DNA of 64,000 nt from Takifugu bimaculatus (GCA_004026145.2 CP034980.1:13149085-13213084), one strand, 5' to 3'; positions 12,301 through 24,685 are shown, counted from the stretch's first letter. Notes: generated by a model not told the origin, from the sequence alone. Program-made: numbers and translations.

Positions 12301-13796
12301 CCTCTTGCGTGTGTTCTTCAGCGGACAGGTGACTGGAGAGAGAAGGGGGCGGGATAAAACACTCGATGAAGCCAAAATGACTGAATTGGCTTTAGAGGTC
12401 AGAGAATGAATCAGAAATTGTTGAATTCTTTAGGAGCAGCAGCAGCCCAAAGCGCTGCAGTGTGTGTATCTTCTGTCTACTTACTCCCATGGTTCCAAAC
12501 AAATTTCTTGTCCTTGTCTTTGTCCTTCTTCTTGCCCTTGGGGTCGCTGCCAGTTGGCTCCTCTAAAGGAGGATAAAGGTCTCCATCTAGTGTACACACC
12601 AGCATCTAACAAGGACCGTACACTTATAAGAGAACGGAAATGCTTCAACACTGGTTACACAAATTCTGCTATAGTTTAAAAAAAACAACAAGATTTTGTT
12701 AGAAGGATTAGTTTTAATTATCTTCAGCAATCATCCATATATAGTGTCTTTTGGCAACATCTTTAATGCTACCGCAGCTGTTTACCTGGCAGACATCAGC
12801 AGTCTTGTAGAACGTCTTCTTGTCCACCGTTTTTAGAGACTCGATCATACACGGCAGATCCACCAGTTTGCAGGCCAAAGGAACGCGATCTACTCTCACG
12901 ATACCATGACGACCATCAGCTGCAGGGGGAAAAAAAAGACCTGCTTGGAACTCTGATCATATGAAACAAACGTCTATATTGGTGTCTTAAACTGTAAGCG
13001 TCAGGCTTACGGTGCAACTCTATGGTCAGCCTGTCTTTCATGTTCATGCTGCTGGACTGAGCAATCTGTCTTACTGTTGAGGCGTATTCCTGAAAACAAA
13101 TAAGAAAGAAAAATATTTTCAATAATATAATTCAAGTCAAGTCTCCTCAGCAATTACTCAAAAGCTGGGATGATTGAACGTGTAGATCCATCTCACCAGT
13201 GGAAGCCTTAGGATAAACTGGTTCTCCAGCTCATACGGTGCATCTTCCTTATTCTTGGAGCTGACCTTGCCGACTACAAACAAGTTAAATTAACATGAAA
13301 AACATGCGATTTATTAAGCTAGAAAGGCATTTGGCGCCTGCAGACCTCCACCAAGCAGCTCATTTCACCACATCTTATGACTTACACCTAAAACAACCTT
13401 GTGCATGTTCATGGAGAGAGAGCAGGTGTTGGATGTACAATAGTATATCTAGGTTGTGGTAATACGAGGTTACATAACATAACCTTTATCACCATAGGCC
13501 CCTTGGGTTTTTATGTTTTAAAAATATATATGGCATTACGTATAAGAGACACCTATGCTGCACAGGATCTTTAACATCCTGACGTTCGTGTAGGTAATCA
13601 AATCACAACCCTAACCCCAAATCACATTAAAATATATTTACTTTTTTTAAATATCTATGCTTCATGTGTTTGTAGTTAAAAGTGGAAAATTGGAGCAAAT
13701 GCTAGCTCACCTAAATGCTCGTAAATGCAAGCTAACCTTAGCATAGGCTAAATTAGCAACAAGAGGGCTTAACCTACCTTTAATTTTAGACGTCAT
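9330..13796 (-). CDS. taf7: Transcription initiation factor TFIID subunit 7
   Basis: Twelve exons: 13778-13796, 13197-13273, 13011-13089, 12786-12919, 12485-12605, 12274-12332, 11724-11796, 11124-11237, 10819-11013, 10011-10123, 9719-9778, 9330-9374. Together 1089 nt, 362 aa, all in phase; human TAF7 is 349 aa. TAF7 is a TFIID subunit that binds TAF1 and restrains its acetyltransferase before transcription starts. The N-terminal TAFII55 domain is clear: ELENQFILRL, MKDRLTIELH, DGRHGIVRVDRVPLACKLVD, KKTFYKTADVCQ. A basic stretch follows (TRKRRFRKTAKKK), then an acidic region (SSSSEEEEDEGDRHEDEDLN) with LQDKLNESDS, and a C-terminal coiled coil (KKQQEELIMKVENQALK). Mammalian TAF7 is an intronless retrocopy; this is the ancestral spliced form. 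Intron 7 has U12-type signals. Its start faces slc9a6 about 950 bp away. Very confident. Confidence 0.95.
11238..11723 (-). other. taf7: U12-type GT-AG intron in taf7 (intron 7)
   Basis: On the minus strand the donor reads GTATCCTTTCAG, a perfect match to the U12 5' splice consensus. A branch-like ACTTTAAC (minus strand, forward 11251-11258) lies about 14 nt from the AG at 11238. Splicing here joins the codons for STDADAAIV and RWEIINEDE, matching TAF7 family sequence. The donor ATCC and the branch TTTAAC close to the AG are both hallmarks of minor-spliceosome introns. Confidence 0.85.
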
Positions 13797-14747
13797 CTTC
13801 TTCTAGACTTGGTCTTCCGTCCTGTAACGGTGTTTCAACTGTTTTAATAAATCAATAGTTGAGAAGACAAGCTAATCAGGAGGCCATCGCTTAAATAAAG
13901 CCTACTTTGCAGCGCTCTAAACGAAGTATTGAGACTACCGATCGCATCGAATTTGCAACCATCAAGTGTGCTCGGAAATTGAAAACACCGTCCCGGTCCG
14001 TGTTAGGAAAAGACAAGGAAATAAGGGTTTATTTTATTCAGTCAACCTTGGTTGTTAAAATAGTTCCCCTCTATCTGTTTATAATTAAGTGATGTTGTTT
14101 TGACGTTGCTGCTGGAATTGTTATTTAATCAGTCAATATCAAATTACTTTTTTTTTTTTAGAAAATAAATAATATATATCCGTATTATTAAATAGAAACC
14201 TTTAAATCTTGTGTCGAACACAAATAGTGCCCTGGATGCCGATATTTCAGACTAGTCGGTAACGGTTTGCAATTAAATCATTCGAGAAAAGTGAAACAAA
14301 AATTTACTGAAAACACAAAGTCATGGAACGTCCCATTCTGTCGTCATATTCTCGCACACGACCCAAACAACGCGATATCTGTGGGGGGAAGTTCGCGTTA
14401 AAATTTCAAAATAAGAGTCGCTAGCTATAAATTCAAAACAATGTGTGCGAGATACGAGTTATATTCACATCCCCGTCCACCTTCAAAACACGCCGTAAAT
14501 ACTAGATACACAAACTATCGAATGTCTAATTTTTTAATTTACTAAATTTTAACATTAAACGGCACACATTTTACACTGAAATAAACACTGTACAATTTCT
14601 AGAAAAATAAATTTAACTTCCGGGCCGTAATAGATTCCTGTGTTTCGTCTGGCTGGTACCCCTGGTACCCCTGGCTGGGATCATTTTTGCAGGAAGTTTG
14701 ACGTGTTTTTAAGATACGTCTTGTTTTTTGTCCGCCAGCCTGCTGAA
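13797..14747. promoter_or_regulatory. Shared divergent promoter interval, taf7 / slc9a6
   Basis: About 950 bp separate the two start codons, which point away from each other, so both promoters and 5' UTRs must lie here. No TATA box was recognised; the segment is AT-rich with GC-richer patches. A tandem GGTACCCCT pair occurs near 14655-14675. That it works as a bidirectional promoter is inferred from gene orientation only. Confidence 0.5.
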
Positions 14748-17700
14748 ATGGCCTCTAAAGTGACTGTCAACAGTGCCTGGAGGACGGCGAGGACGCTGTG
14801 GCTGCTTGTGCTAGTGTGCTTGTCTGTTTGTATCTGTGTGTGCCGAGCATCATCAGCAGAGGAGAACAGTGCCATGGAGAACATCGTTACAGAGAAGAAG
14901 GCTGAGGCGAGTCACAGGCAGGACAGCGCAGACCTGCTCATCTTCATCCTGCTCCTCACCCTCACCATCTTGACCATCTGGCTGTTCAAACACCGCCGAT
15001 TCAGGTTTCTCCACGAAACCGGACTGGCGATGATTTATGGTGAGATGCTACAGCCTGCCGGACCTACGTCACCAGTATCATTTGATTTAGTATCATTGTG
15101 CTGTCTTTCCACCCGCCGTAAATGTAACAAGCATCGTGCCTTTACCCCCAGCACGAACCCCGTCTTTACAGTGAGACTACGGTGGTGAAAAGGAAAAAAT
15201 GCTCCAACTCAAGCTGGCTAATTGACATTTGCCCGTGTGACGCAACCTGTCCCCGCTCCTGTTTGCTGCCATAAAAACCCCGAAAGAGATGATCACCGCT
15301 GTATTTATATTTATCTTTAAAACCTACAAGACCTTGACTCAATATTTGCCAAGCCAGTAGCACATAACTTTATAGGACTTTGTGCACTTTCTCCTTTTTC
15401 ATATTGAGGTCGTCTGTTGTGCCAATTGGAAAACAATACATATGCATTTTGAATTGTATGTGATGGATGTGTTCTTTTGTTTAAAGTGGGTTTTTTGCTA
15501 CATCCCAGGGCTACTTGTTGGTGTGGTCCTGCGCTATGGCATCCATGTCCCCCGGGATGTAAAGAACATCACGCAAAGCTGCCCTGTTAATTCCAGTCCT
15601 GCCACTTTGCTGATAAATGTCAGCGGGAAGTTCTACGAGTACACGCTGAAAGGAGAGATCAGTACCATCGAGATGGATGACGTACCAGATAATGAAATGC
15701 TGCGGAAGGTAGGGGCACGCTTCACGTCGGGCACAAGTGAAACGGTTCAATTTACACGTTTAAATATATGTTCGGATCCCGATGAGCTACTGGTCAAAAC
15801 GATTCCATGTATCATGGTCAAGGTGATTAATATCCTAGACTTGGCAGATGAAGGTTGATCGTGTTGTGCCCTGACCGTCTCCACCGTCGTGTAGACCACG
15901 TGGATGGATGGGGTCAGGATCGGCAGCATCTGAATGGTTTAGCATTCAGCGTCCCCCTGTTTTCACTGAGAACGCTGCACCACACCTAGCGATGAATGGA
16001 ACCAAGGACAGCAGGAAGGCACCTGTGTCAAGGTGGACACGCCTGGCAGTCGGGCATTTATTCACGGTCCTCTATCCTCAGTCCTGCAGCCAACCCTCAT
16101 GGTGACTGAGCCCAAACAGAAGAGTGGTGGCTTGGAAGGTGGCTTAGTGCGCTAAAATTGGCCTACCCGGCCACGCAGGACCTGATCCTGGTGTCACGGC
16201 TCAGCAAACACCTGCTCAGGTCCCAGATAGAGAACTCGTGATCAAAGGAGTTAAGATCTGAAATGAGCCGTCATTGTGACGGGATCAGCATTAGATTTAA
16301 ATGAGAGTAATCAGTTGACCTTTGTCCGAGAGGTCAAACCGTGAGTCATGTGATGAAAACAATAAACACGGTGCCACAATTGAGACCTCTTTAATGTTGT
16401 GACCTCGTCTGTCAGCTGATACGAAGCTGCTTGGTTTTTGCGTCACAATTCCCTCGTCGCGCCTCTTTAGATTTACAGCTCAACCTGTGATGGTGTTAAA
16501 ATCCTCCTCCTTTGCCCTCATCTCCTTTTAATATTGGTTCCTTTTGTCCCTAAAACAACCTCGTGCATGTCCCTTTTTACCTTAGAAGTGTCTCCTCTCT
16601 AGTTTCCCCCCTCAAAACATGCACCCTGATTCTTTTCTCTTTGTGACTCAGGTGACCTTTGACCCTGAAGTCTTCTTCAATATTCTCCTGCCGCCCATCA
16701 TCTTCCACGCTGGCTACAGCTTGAAACGGGTACGGTAATGATTCACACTGAAAGAGTGGCTTCTAACTCTTGGTCTGTGATAAATTCTTACCTTTAATTT
16801 TGTCTTTCAGAGGCACTTTTTCCGTAACATGGGATCCATCCTGGCCTATGCCTTTCTGGGCACAGTTATTTCCTGTTTTGTTATTGGGTAGGACCAAGGG
16901 TGGCTACAGTGTAGCCCAGCAGCACACATGAATCTACCCCAGCAGCACTTTCATATTCTATGTGGGTGTTTAATAATGTCCGTCTTGTGTGTTTGTCTCG
17001 AGGTTGTTGATGTACGGCTGCGTGATGCTGATGAAGCAGATGAAGCAGCTGGATGGAGACTTTTTCTTCACCGACTGCCTCTTCTTCGGCGCCATCGTCT
17101 CAGCCACAGACCCCGGTACGCGCGCTTTCTTTCCTTTCAAGCTCGAGTCGGGCTCCAAAACATAAATGGTGCGATTAGTCAGTCTCAGCATGAAAGATTA
17201 GAGGAGCACATTTGGAAATGACATCATCTGTTATGCAATCGCTACCCTGACTCACATGAGTCATGTGACTAATAAATCACAAGGTAATAATCAAAACAAT
17301 CAGAGCTGGATTGGGGGGGGGGGGGGGGGTCTAAAATTGGTCATTTTTCTAACCAAGTAAGGAGAAATAAGCCGTTCCCGTCTCTGTCCGCAGTGACGGT
17401 CCTGGCCATCTTCAACGAGCTGCAGGTGGACGTGGATCTGTACGCGTTGCTCTTCGGAGAAAGTGTCCTGAACGACGCGGTGGCCGTGGTTCTGTCCTCG
17501 TAAGCATCCGCCCCGCACAGAGATCCGCTCGGTGCTGATAAACCCGTGAACCGCCGGTCCAGGCGGAACGCTTTACCAAGCTTTGCAGACGCGAATCCAA
17601 CAAGGCTGCGTTTGTTCGTTTCCTGTAGCCTGTTTCGGGATATTAGGAAGGCTTATTTGATCTAAGCTCTGATTTGCCTCAGGTTTTCCTGGCAACGGCA

Positions 17701-20614
17701 TCAAGACGGCGTGCTTTCTTTTTCAGGTCCATAGTAGCCTACCAGCCACAGGGCGACAACAGCCACACCTTTGAGGTCATGGCCCTGCTCAAGTCTTTTG
17801 GAATGTTTCTGGGCGTGTTCAGCGGCTCCTTCGCTCTGGGCGTGGCCACCGGCGTCGTCACCGCCATCATATCCTTTTCCTTCGTTGATGTTTCTTTTTT
17901 TCTGACACAATTCAATCACGTAGTCGTTTTGTTTAACCGCCACCCGCACGTGACCAAGTTCACCAAGCTGAGGGACTTCCAGCTGCTGGAGACGGCGCTC
18001 TTCTTCCTCATGTCATGGAGCACCTTCCTGCTGGCGGAGGCCTGCGGGTTCACAGGTGACGCACGCGTCCGCAGCAGATCATATCAGGAATGGTGAAATT
18101 GTTCCGAACCGCCGGCGTGTGACCCAGTTCCTTCCTGCTGCCTTTTCAGGCGTGGTGGCTGTGCTCTTCTGTGGAATCACTCAGGCCCACTACACCTTCA
18201 ACAACCTGTCAGCTGAGTCCCAGGACAGAACCAAACAGGTCAGAGCTGCAGCAGCATGGATGTAGGAACCTTTTCGGGTTATAGCGGGAACTATTTCAAA
18301 CAATGCTCAACCAGAACGGACGCCTGATGTCTGCTCTTCAAATTCATTTTTTAAGGTTTTTTTTGCAGGAACAATGTTTATGAATTGCCGTTTTCTCCTT
18401 GTCTCCTTGTAGCTGTTTGAACTTCTGAATTTCCTGGCAGAGAACTTCATCTTCTCCTACATGGGTCTGACCCTCTTCACCTTCCAAAGCCACGTCTTCA
18501 GCCCCATGTTCATCGTCGGCGCTTTCGTATCTTTTAATCTAAATTCGCTCCCTCCTCTCTCAGTGTCGCCATAGAAACAAGGATGTTTCTGCACTTCCTC
18601 ATCGCGGTTAACACACCTGGAAGGGATTTAAATGAAGCTTTGAATGTGAGGAAGTTTCACGGTGCACTCGCCTCTGCTGGCGTTGGTCTCCTTAACCTGC
18701 ACCCTTTGCCAGATTGCGATGTTTCTGGGACGAGCTGCGAACATCTACCCTCTCTCCTTCCTTCTTAACCTTGGACGTCGCAACAAGATCAAGTCCAATT
18801 TCCAGCACATGATGATGTTTGCAGGTTAGTAGGATACAGGTGTACAGCCCACGCGTGTTAACTGCTGGGAAAATCCCAGAATTAAGTGTTCCTGGGAGAC
18901 GTTGAACTGGATTTTGCCTTTTTAAGTGTATTTTCTCTCCAGGCCAGTAACATCTCAGGCCGTCACATTGACCACACTCGCCTACTCTCGAGAATCTTTG
19001 AATTTTTTTATTTTGGACTTCATTCCTGTCATTTTCGACAGTCACATCTCAGAAATCCCACATTTGTTTACTGCCACAGTCTGGAAAATCCTCCTTCACA
19101 GTGGAAAACATGTTTACTGTGGGAAATGTGCTCGTTTTCAGGTCTCCATGGAGACATCAGGACTGTCTGAGATCACTGGGTGCGCGTGTTGATGTTGATC
19201 TGTTTGCATTGCTGTGCTCTTCAGGCCTACGAGGCGCGATGACCTTTGCCCTGTCCATCAGGGACACGGCCACGTACGCGCGTCAGATGATGTTTTCCAC
19301 CACTCTGCTCTTGGTCTTCTTCACCGTTTGGGTGTGTGGAGGCGGCACCACGCAGATGCTGTCCTGCCAGCGCATCCGGTGGGTTTTTAATGCGCCTGGA
19401 GGAAACCAATGCTGCTTTTGCTGGAACTTTTGACGATTTGTGGTGTTTAATGCATGCAGAGTTTCTAACTGCAGCTTCTTCCCATGTCTTCTCACAGAGT
19501 GGGAGTGGACTCCGATCAAGATAACCCCGTGAGTTTGCTCCTCACGCTGTGCTTATACGTTGCCACTGTTGTAATCTATTCATGCAAAGTGCTGAGTAAA
19601 CACCAAAAATGGGCCTTTTTCTGTTCAGATGAGCATCGCTGAAGGATCAGAGAGAAGAAGCACCAAACAAGAAAGTGCCTGGCTTTTCAGGATTTGGTAC
19701 AACTTTGACCACAAGTATCCTTTAACGGTTTTGTCACACTTTTGGAAGGGATGAAAGTCTTTGCTTTGAAGCTTAAAATACACATCAAATAAAATTTCAT
19801 AACTGATAGAATATTTGCATTCCAAAGTGGAATAATACAATAAAAATAGGCAAAAATAGGCAAAAATGGATGAGCACACATGAAATGTGTAGTTCACCGT
19901 TTCAGCCACTAGATGGAGTCGCATGTGCATGTACTCAGAACTAGCGCCACGCTATTCAGTAATAACGCATCTGGCTTATGTTTTCTGTCCTTAACTTGAG
20001 CCTTTTCTAGCTACCTGAAGCCCATCCTGACTCACAGCGGCCCCCCGCTCACAGCCACACTGCCTCCCTGCTGTGGCCCCCTCGCCCGCTTCCTCACCAG
20101 CCCACAGGCATATGAGGTCAGAGACTGGTGATCACGGGAGCTGTGTTTAGCACAGGCCGCCTCTGTTAACTTTTAATTGCCTTCGTGGATGGAAAAAGTC
20201 TTCTGTGATGAATCACTGAGCACAACATTTTCACCAGATTTTACGCCACATGTAAAAACCTGGCATGTAATCGTCACATTACCCGGTTCCAAGTTCCAAC
20301 ATTTACGTCGCTTCCTGTTTATTTCTTTCTCTACTGACCAGAACGAGTGCCAGCTGAAAGATGACGACTCTGACCTCATCCTGTCAGACGGCCACATCAA
20401 CCTCACCTACGGCGACGTCACCGTCAGCACCGACGCCACCGGCGCCCACACCAGCAGCGGGCCGGCCTACCCGGGCGCCGCCGGCTCCGACGACTTGGAC
20501 AGAGAGCTGACGTACGGCGATCACGAGCTGGTGATGAGGGGCACGCGTCTGGTGCTGCCCATGGACGACTCCGAGCCGCCTTTCACGGACACCCACCGCC
20601 ACCTGCAGATGTGA
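14748..20614 (+). CDS. slc9a6: Endosomal sodium/hydrogen exchanger NHE6
   Basis: Sixteen exons: 14748-15039, 15509-15708, 16652-16729, 16811-16887, 17003-17115, 17394-17499, 17727-17868, 17950-18055, 18150-18238, 18413-18526, 18713-18824, 19225-19378, 19498-19528, 19629-19714, 20011-20116, 20342-20614. Total 2079 nt, 692 aa, all in phase; human NHE6 is about 670-700 aa. It exchanges cytosolic H+/luminal cations in recycling endosomes and sets their pH. A hydrophobic N-terminus (residues about 17-32) and TM segment (63-80) are followed by the exchanger core: FFNILLPPIIFHAGYSLKR, FGESVLNDAVAVVLSS (ion-site ND motif), MSWSTFLLAEACGF, and GLRGAMTFALSIRDTATYAR. The tail keeps LKDDDSDLIL and LVLPMDDSEPP, which fit NHE6 better than NHE7. 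Exon 2 includes the optional NVSGKFYEYTLKGEIS segment. Introns 7, 10 and 14 look U12-type. Confidence 0.96.
17869..17949 (+). other. slc9a6: U12-type AT-AC intron in slc9a6 (intron 7)
   Basis: Only 81 nt. It begins ATATCCTTTTCC, the U12 AT-AC donor, and ends CCACCCGCAC with AC instead of AG. A branch-like TTTAAC lies at 17932-17937, about 12 nt before the end. Removing it joins GVVTAI to VTKFTKLRDF, exactly the NHE6 sequence. Unspliced, the frame stays open, so a naive ORF call would wrongly include 27 extra residues. Confidence 0.93.
18527..18712 (+). other. slc9a6: U12-type GT-AG intron in slc9a6 (intron 10)
   Basis: The donor GTATCTTTTAAT differs from U12 consensus at one base. The branch site TCTCCTTAAC at 18687-18696 is essentially perfect, about 17 nt before the AG. 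Splicing joins FIVGAF to IAMFLGRAANIYPLS. Confidence 0.87.
19715..20010 (+). other. slc9a6: U12-type GT-AG intron in slc9a6 (intron 14)
   Basis: Donor GTATCCTTTAAC is a perfect U12 site, and TGTCCTTAAC at 19986-19995 is a perfect branch site about 16 nt before the AG. Splicing joins WYNFDH to NYLKPILTHSGPP, matching NHE6. Confidence 0.92.
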
Positions 20615-23010
20615 GGATGACGCAGACCCTGACAGCCGTCCGCCCGCCAACCACCCGAGCCGTCGAGCAAACGACCAGTACCTGACAAAACTGTCTGTTA
20701 CTAATTATCTCTTCGCACTGCCTCATTTCACCCTCATTTTCTGACTTCCTATAGCACTAACTCACTCTCTCTACCTCATTCTCATTCACAACCTGCCATT
20801 ACTGTAATCTACTCTTATTCATTAGCATTTTTTTGTTGTAATCTGTTCACTTTCTTTTGATTCGGTACCGAGTCATGCGTCACCTTACTGTAGCACTGCG
20901 CAGAGGTTTAGAAGCATGTGTGTCCGTGTGTAAGTACGATTCCCGGCCACTAGCTAACGTGCAGTATATCCCAGTTGTCCTGTAGCTTCGATATGCATGT
21001 TGAGGAGCTTTGGTGTGTGCGGCTGGGGGTTGGGGGTACCTGTGCTTTGGGTCTGAGAATGAATGTTGCTGGCTTCTTTCTGTTGATCGGAGGCAGCGGA
21101 CGACTTTACTCCACATTTCTGTTAAAATCAAGTGCCTGTGAAAAGTAGTTAAAGCCTGGTAGCTCGTACTGAAACGCTAGTGTGGCTGCAGAAGGAGTTA
21201 TCGCAGGCGCAGAGCTTTGTTTGTTAAAAAAAGAAGGAAGTTGAGGAAAAAATGCAAAAAAAGGTAATAGAAATATTGACACCTCTGACCAAAAGGTAGC
21301 AAATAGCCAGTTTGATTGGGCTGTCGGGTGCTGCTCCTGTGGGTGTGACAGTTGTGGGTCTCTCCCTCCGACCTCTGACTGTGACAGAGAGGCTTTATTG
21401 TTACGCTTTAAGACAGTTTTGAGCAAGAAGGAAAGGCCTGTTGCACCAACAGCAAGGCCTGATCGTGCTGTAGAGGGTTCTGAGCCGTTCCTGCATGCGG
21501 ACGCTCAGTCGGGGCGCCGGGCGTAGACAACCAGGAGGGTTTTGTATTTTCTGACCTTTTAATGACGATTCAAAACATTCTGATCCGTCAGCGCTGTGGT
21601 TTTCTGTCGCTGGAGCCCAAATTTCCCCCCGATAAAAGCATAGAGATGGTGCTTGTAGAGAATTTGGGCTAATCAGAGAAGCATCTTGATTGGGGCAATT
21701 TTGGAGTTATGCCGAACCCACCGGAGGAATCTCTCCGTCTTTAGCAGTGTAGCAGTTGGCAAACGGGTTAGCGGCGACGTTTCCACGCTGGCCCTCAGCA
21801 GCAGCAGAGCTTCGGAGCGAGCGGCCTACTTCAGTACGGGCTCCTCGCCACGGCCGATCCAAATAAGACGAAGCCTGTGGTTTCATCTTTTATGTCAGTG
21901 TTTGCGTGTGCTTGAAAACAGCCTATTTTAGTTTGGTTTTTTGAAATGAAAAAAAAAAATCCTTTAATCGATGTCATCTTTGGTACTGTTGCTTTGTTGA
22001 TGACAGGAAACAACAGCAGCGGCTGCTCGATGCTGGAATTAAGAGAGGTTGTATTTATAATTCAGGTTGTCTTGAGTGGAGCAGCTGTTGATGTGGGTCT
22101 AACAGGAAGCCTAGACCGGATGTCACCATGGCAACGCTTTTTGTTGTTGACATGGATACAGCCCAGACAAACAGTCACGTTTTCGGTTGCACACCACAGT
22201 TTTAGCTCCGCCGCCCGAGGCAAAGTTAAGACATAAAAAGAAAGCGTGTGTATGAAAACAGTTTTAAACTGAGGGGTAACTAGAAAGGTGAAGGTTTGTG
22301 CTTTTATGTTTTTTTGGGGATGCTGACTTGGAAGAAAGCAGCTTTTTTTTCTTACGTTACCTTCTGCTGTGCAGGAAATCCTTTTTTTTGTGTGTGTGTT
22401 ATTTGCATTCCACCATTTTTTATATTTCTCATTTGCTGTCAGTCAGACATTTTCTATAGAAACATTAAGAAATTCTACATGATTTGCACGCATTCATGGT
22501 GTTTGAGCCAACAGTTTTAATCTCTATATATGAAGATATGATTTAGCTTTCATGTTTGGAAAAATGAATGTCAGATTCTCCACTTTTGAATATTGCATCC
22601 ATGTTGAAGAGCAGTTAAATGTCAAAAAGAAAACAAAAATCTTGCAGCAGAATTCAAGATGGAGGCGTCAAGAGTGTGAATCGTGCTGTTGTTACATGTT
22701 ATTACCTTCAAATCTGGCGTTTTGCTGTCTGAATGTTGTTCCAGAGCACGAAGCATCGATGGGGAAGAAAATGTGAGCAGGAGTCTGCAGCCGCTGTTCA
22801 GACCACGCAGTAGTTAATGTGACACGTGCAGAAGCTGACCAACAGAAGTGTGTGTGAGTGTGCGTGCATGCGCGCGCATGTTTGTGCGTGTGTGTTCTCT
22901 CTATTTTCTGAGTGCTGATAGGTAATCAATCATGGGAAATCTGAAGTAGATGACCAAAGAGGCCTGTTGTGCTTTGTGTATTCAGACAGTCCATTCTATC
23001 TTTATACTGT

Positions 23011-23051
<41 letters not shown>

Positions 23052-23178
23052 AGAGAGAGAGAGAGAGAGAGAAAGGGGGTGACTTTTCCTCCCTCTTCCA
23101 TCGCGTCTGCAGGTACTGACTGTTTACGTGTGTGTACATACGCTCCCACCCGTCCATGTGTGTGTAAAGGTCAATAAA
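20615..23178 (+). other. slc9a6: Probable long slc9a6 3' UTR
   Basis: After the stop there is 2.5 kb without another convincing exon, on either strand, up to an AATAAA at 23173-23178. T-rich runs and TTTTTGT tracts occur through 21900-22450. The UTR extent is inferred from the absence of genes and the poly(A) motif; an earlier cleavage site is possible. Confidence 0.4.
23013..23072. repeat. Compound (TG)n(GA)n microsatellite
   Basis: An uninterrupted TG run (about 23013-23049) passes into a GA run (to about 23072). Confidence 0.95.
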
Positions 23179-23534
23179 CGGAAGCCTGTGCTTTTCATTA
23201 AAGCCGCCGTCGTGGCCTCCTGGCTTTTGTGGTGCCCTTTCACCCGCTGCGAGGGGTGGATCCACGCGTCTGCAGCAGCAGGGATCCGGCACATCCGCGG
23301 GGACGGCGGGAGGAGATTAGTGCCAGGAGTCATTTTTATTTCAGTGGCATAAATCTGTAAAATTGGCTTATTCAGGCTCAGGAAAGGGCTGTAATCTCCA
23401 TAATATTGAAATCTGGCAGCTAGCCCGTCTCCACGTGCTATTTAAGGGTGGGATAATGTTGAGATTAGACTGGAGCTGCATTAAAAAGCTGCAGGAATGG
23501 TTCCTGTGGGTCCCAGCAGGCTGAAATCCCCCCT

Positions 23535-23720
23535 CAATTCAACTCAGCTTTATTTATACAGAGTCTGTTACATTTAAAATTGTTTCGAGGTGTTTTACAG
23601 AAACCAGGCCTGACCCCCCCAACAAGCACCATAGCAAGGAAAACACCCTTTTAACAGGAAGAAACCTTGAGCTGAACCAGGTGCATATACTGGGGGTGGG
23701 CGGGACCCTCCTGATGTGCT
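23535..23720. repeat. Probable teleost interspersed repeat fragment
   Basis: Begins with TCAATTCAACTCAGCTTTAT and contains AACAGGAAGAAACCTTGAGC. I recall these motifs from a high-copy repeat scattered through many percomorph genomes. The copy is diverged and its ends are unclear. Confidence 0.5.
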
Positions 23721-24580
23721 AAAAAGCATTAAAACATATCATTTACTGAATCTGCTGGACCCTGAAGCAGCAACAGTGTGTGTATCAACCAGGAAGTGGC
23801 GACTTGATATCAGCTTCCTGCACATGTCAGACAAAGATGCTCACGGGGAATAAAACCCCCGGAGCGAGGGACGCCGTCGCTGGGAGGAATTCACCGGAGG
23901 AGAAGTCTGGATTTCGCCCTCCAGGATGAACATGTTTGGGCTCAGTTTGCCCTGAGGCTGTTCCGGTCCTCTCTGGACGGATCGGCCCAGGCCTGGCCTC
24001 TCTTTGGGCCGTTGGCGTAACCTGGGCTACCTGGAGAACCATTTCAAACAGGAATTGTCAGCAACAGTCTTCCTGTGTAAATCCTTGTGACTGTAAGTGA
24101 CCTTTGACCTTCAGATGACCTGCTGATGAGCTGGGTGAAGGTGTTTAAACTGCTGCTGCCGCTGTGACCACCACTGCACTTCATTCAGCTCATTACATCA
24201 TGGTTTTAAAGGCATCTCGGCACTTTTGGTTATAAAGTGAGTCATCTTCTTGCTCTTATTACCAAAAAAGGAAAAGATGAGGTGATTCACGATAAAAGTG
24301 TGCATGTGGCGTTTTTATGAGAATGCAAATGATAAAAGACAGCGAAGTAAATGGAAGGAGTCAAGGTGGGTAAGTAGATGATCGTGATGAGCGGTGAGCC
24401 AGGCTGAAACAGACGCACCTGACGGTGACGCGGAGAAGGTTCCGACCTCCGGAGAGCGTCGCGGCCAATCGCAGCTCCGCCGCGAGAACTTGCGAATTCC
24501 TGGTTGAGGTCATTGTTTATGAGAGTTCGCAGAGGTTTGGCTCGTGCCCTGCGTTTCTTTTTTCCGCCCCATCCGCTGCC
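23721..24580. other. Intergenic, no gene seen
   Basis: No open frame with recognisable protein or good splice sites. GC content rises toward the end, leading into a possible promoter at about 24.58 kb. Confidence 0.4.
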
Positions 24581-24685
24581 TGTATTAAAGCTGCCTCCGC
24601 GCACTCCGCGCACAGCCCTCGGCCAAACCCGCTGGACGCGCTGGTGGTGTCAGCTGACAGAAGTTCATCCGTGCGCTTTGGAGAG
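24581..24685 (+). promoter_or_regulatory. Possible upstream promoter and non-coding first exon of fhl1
   Basis: A TATA-like TGTATTAAAG at 24581-24590 is followed by GC-rich sequence and a clean donor, GAGAG then GTGAGT, at 24686. FHL1 in mammals uses several alternative non-coding first exons. No transcript evidence; a weak call. Confidence 0.3.

Noticed and set aside
14640..14747. Upstream extension of the slc9a6 frame
   Set aside because: The extension has no ATG; the ATG at 14748 gives a normal NHE6 N-terminus.
17674..18096. 140-codon continuous frame across slc9a6 exons 7 and 8
   Set aside because: It reads through the AT-AC intron; the 27 residues encoded there have no match in NHE6.
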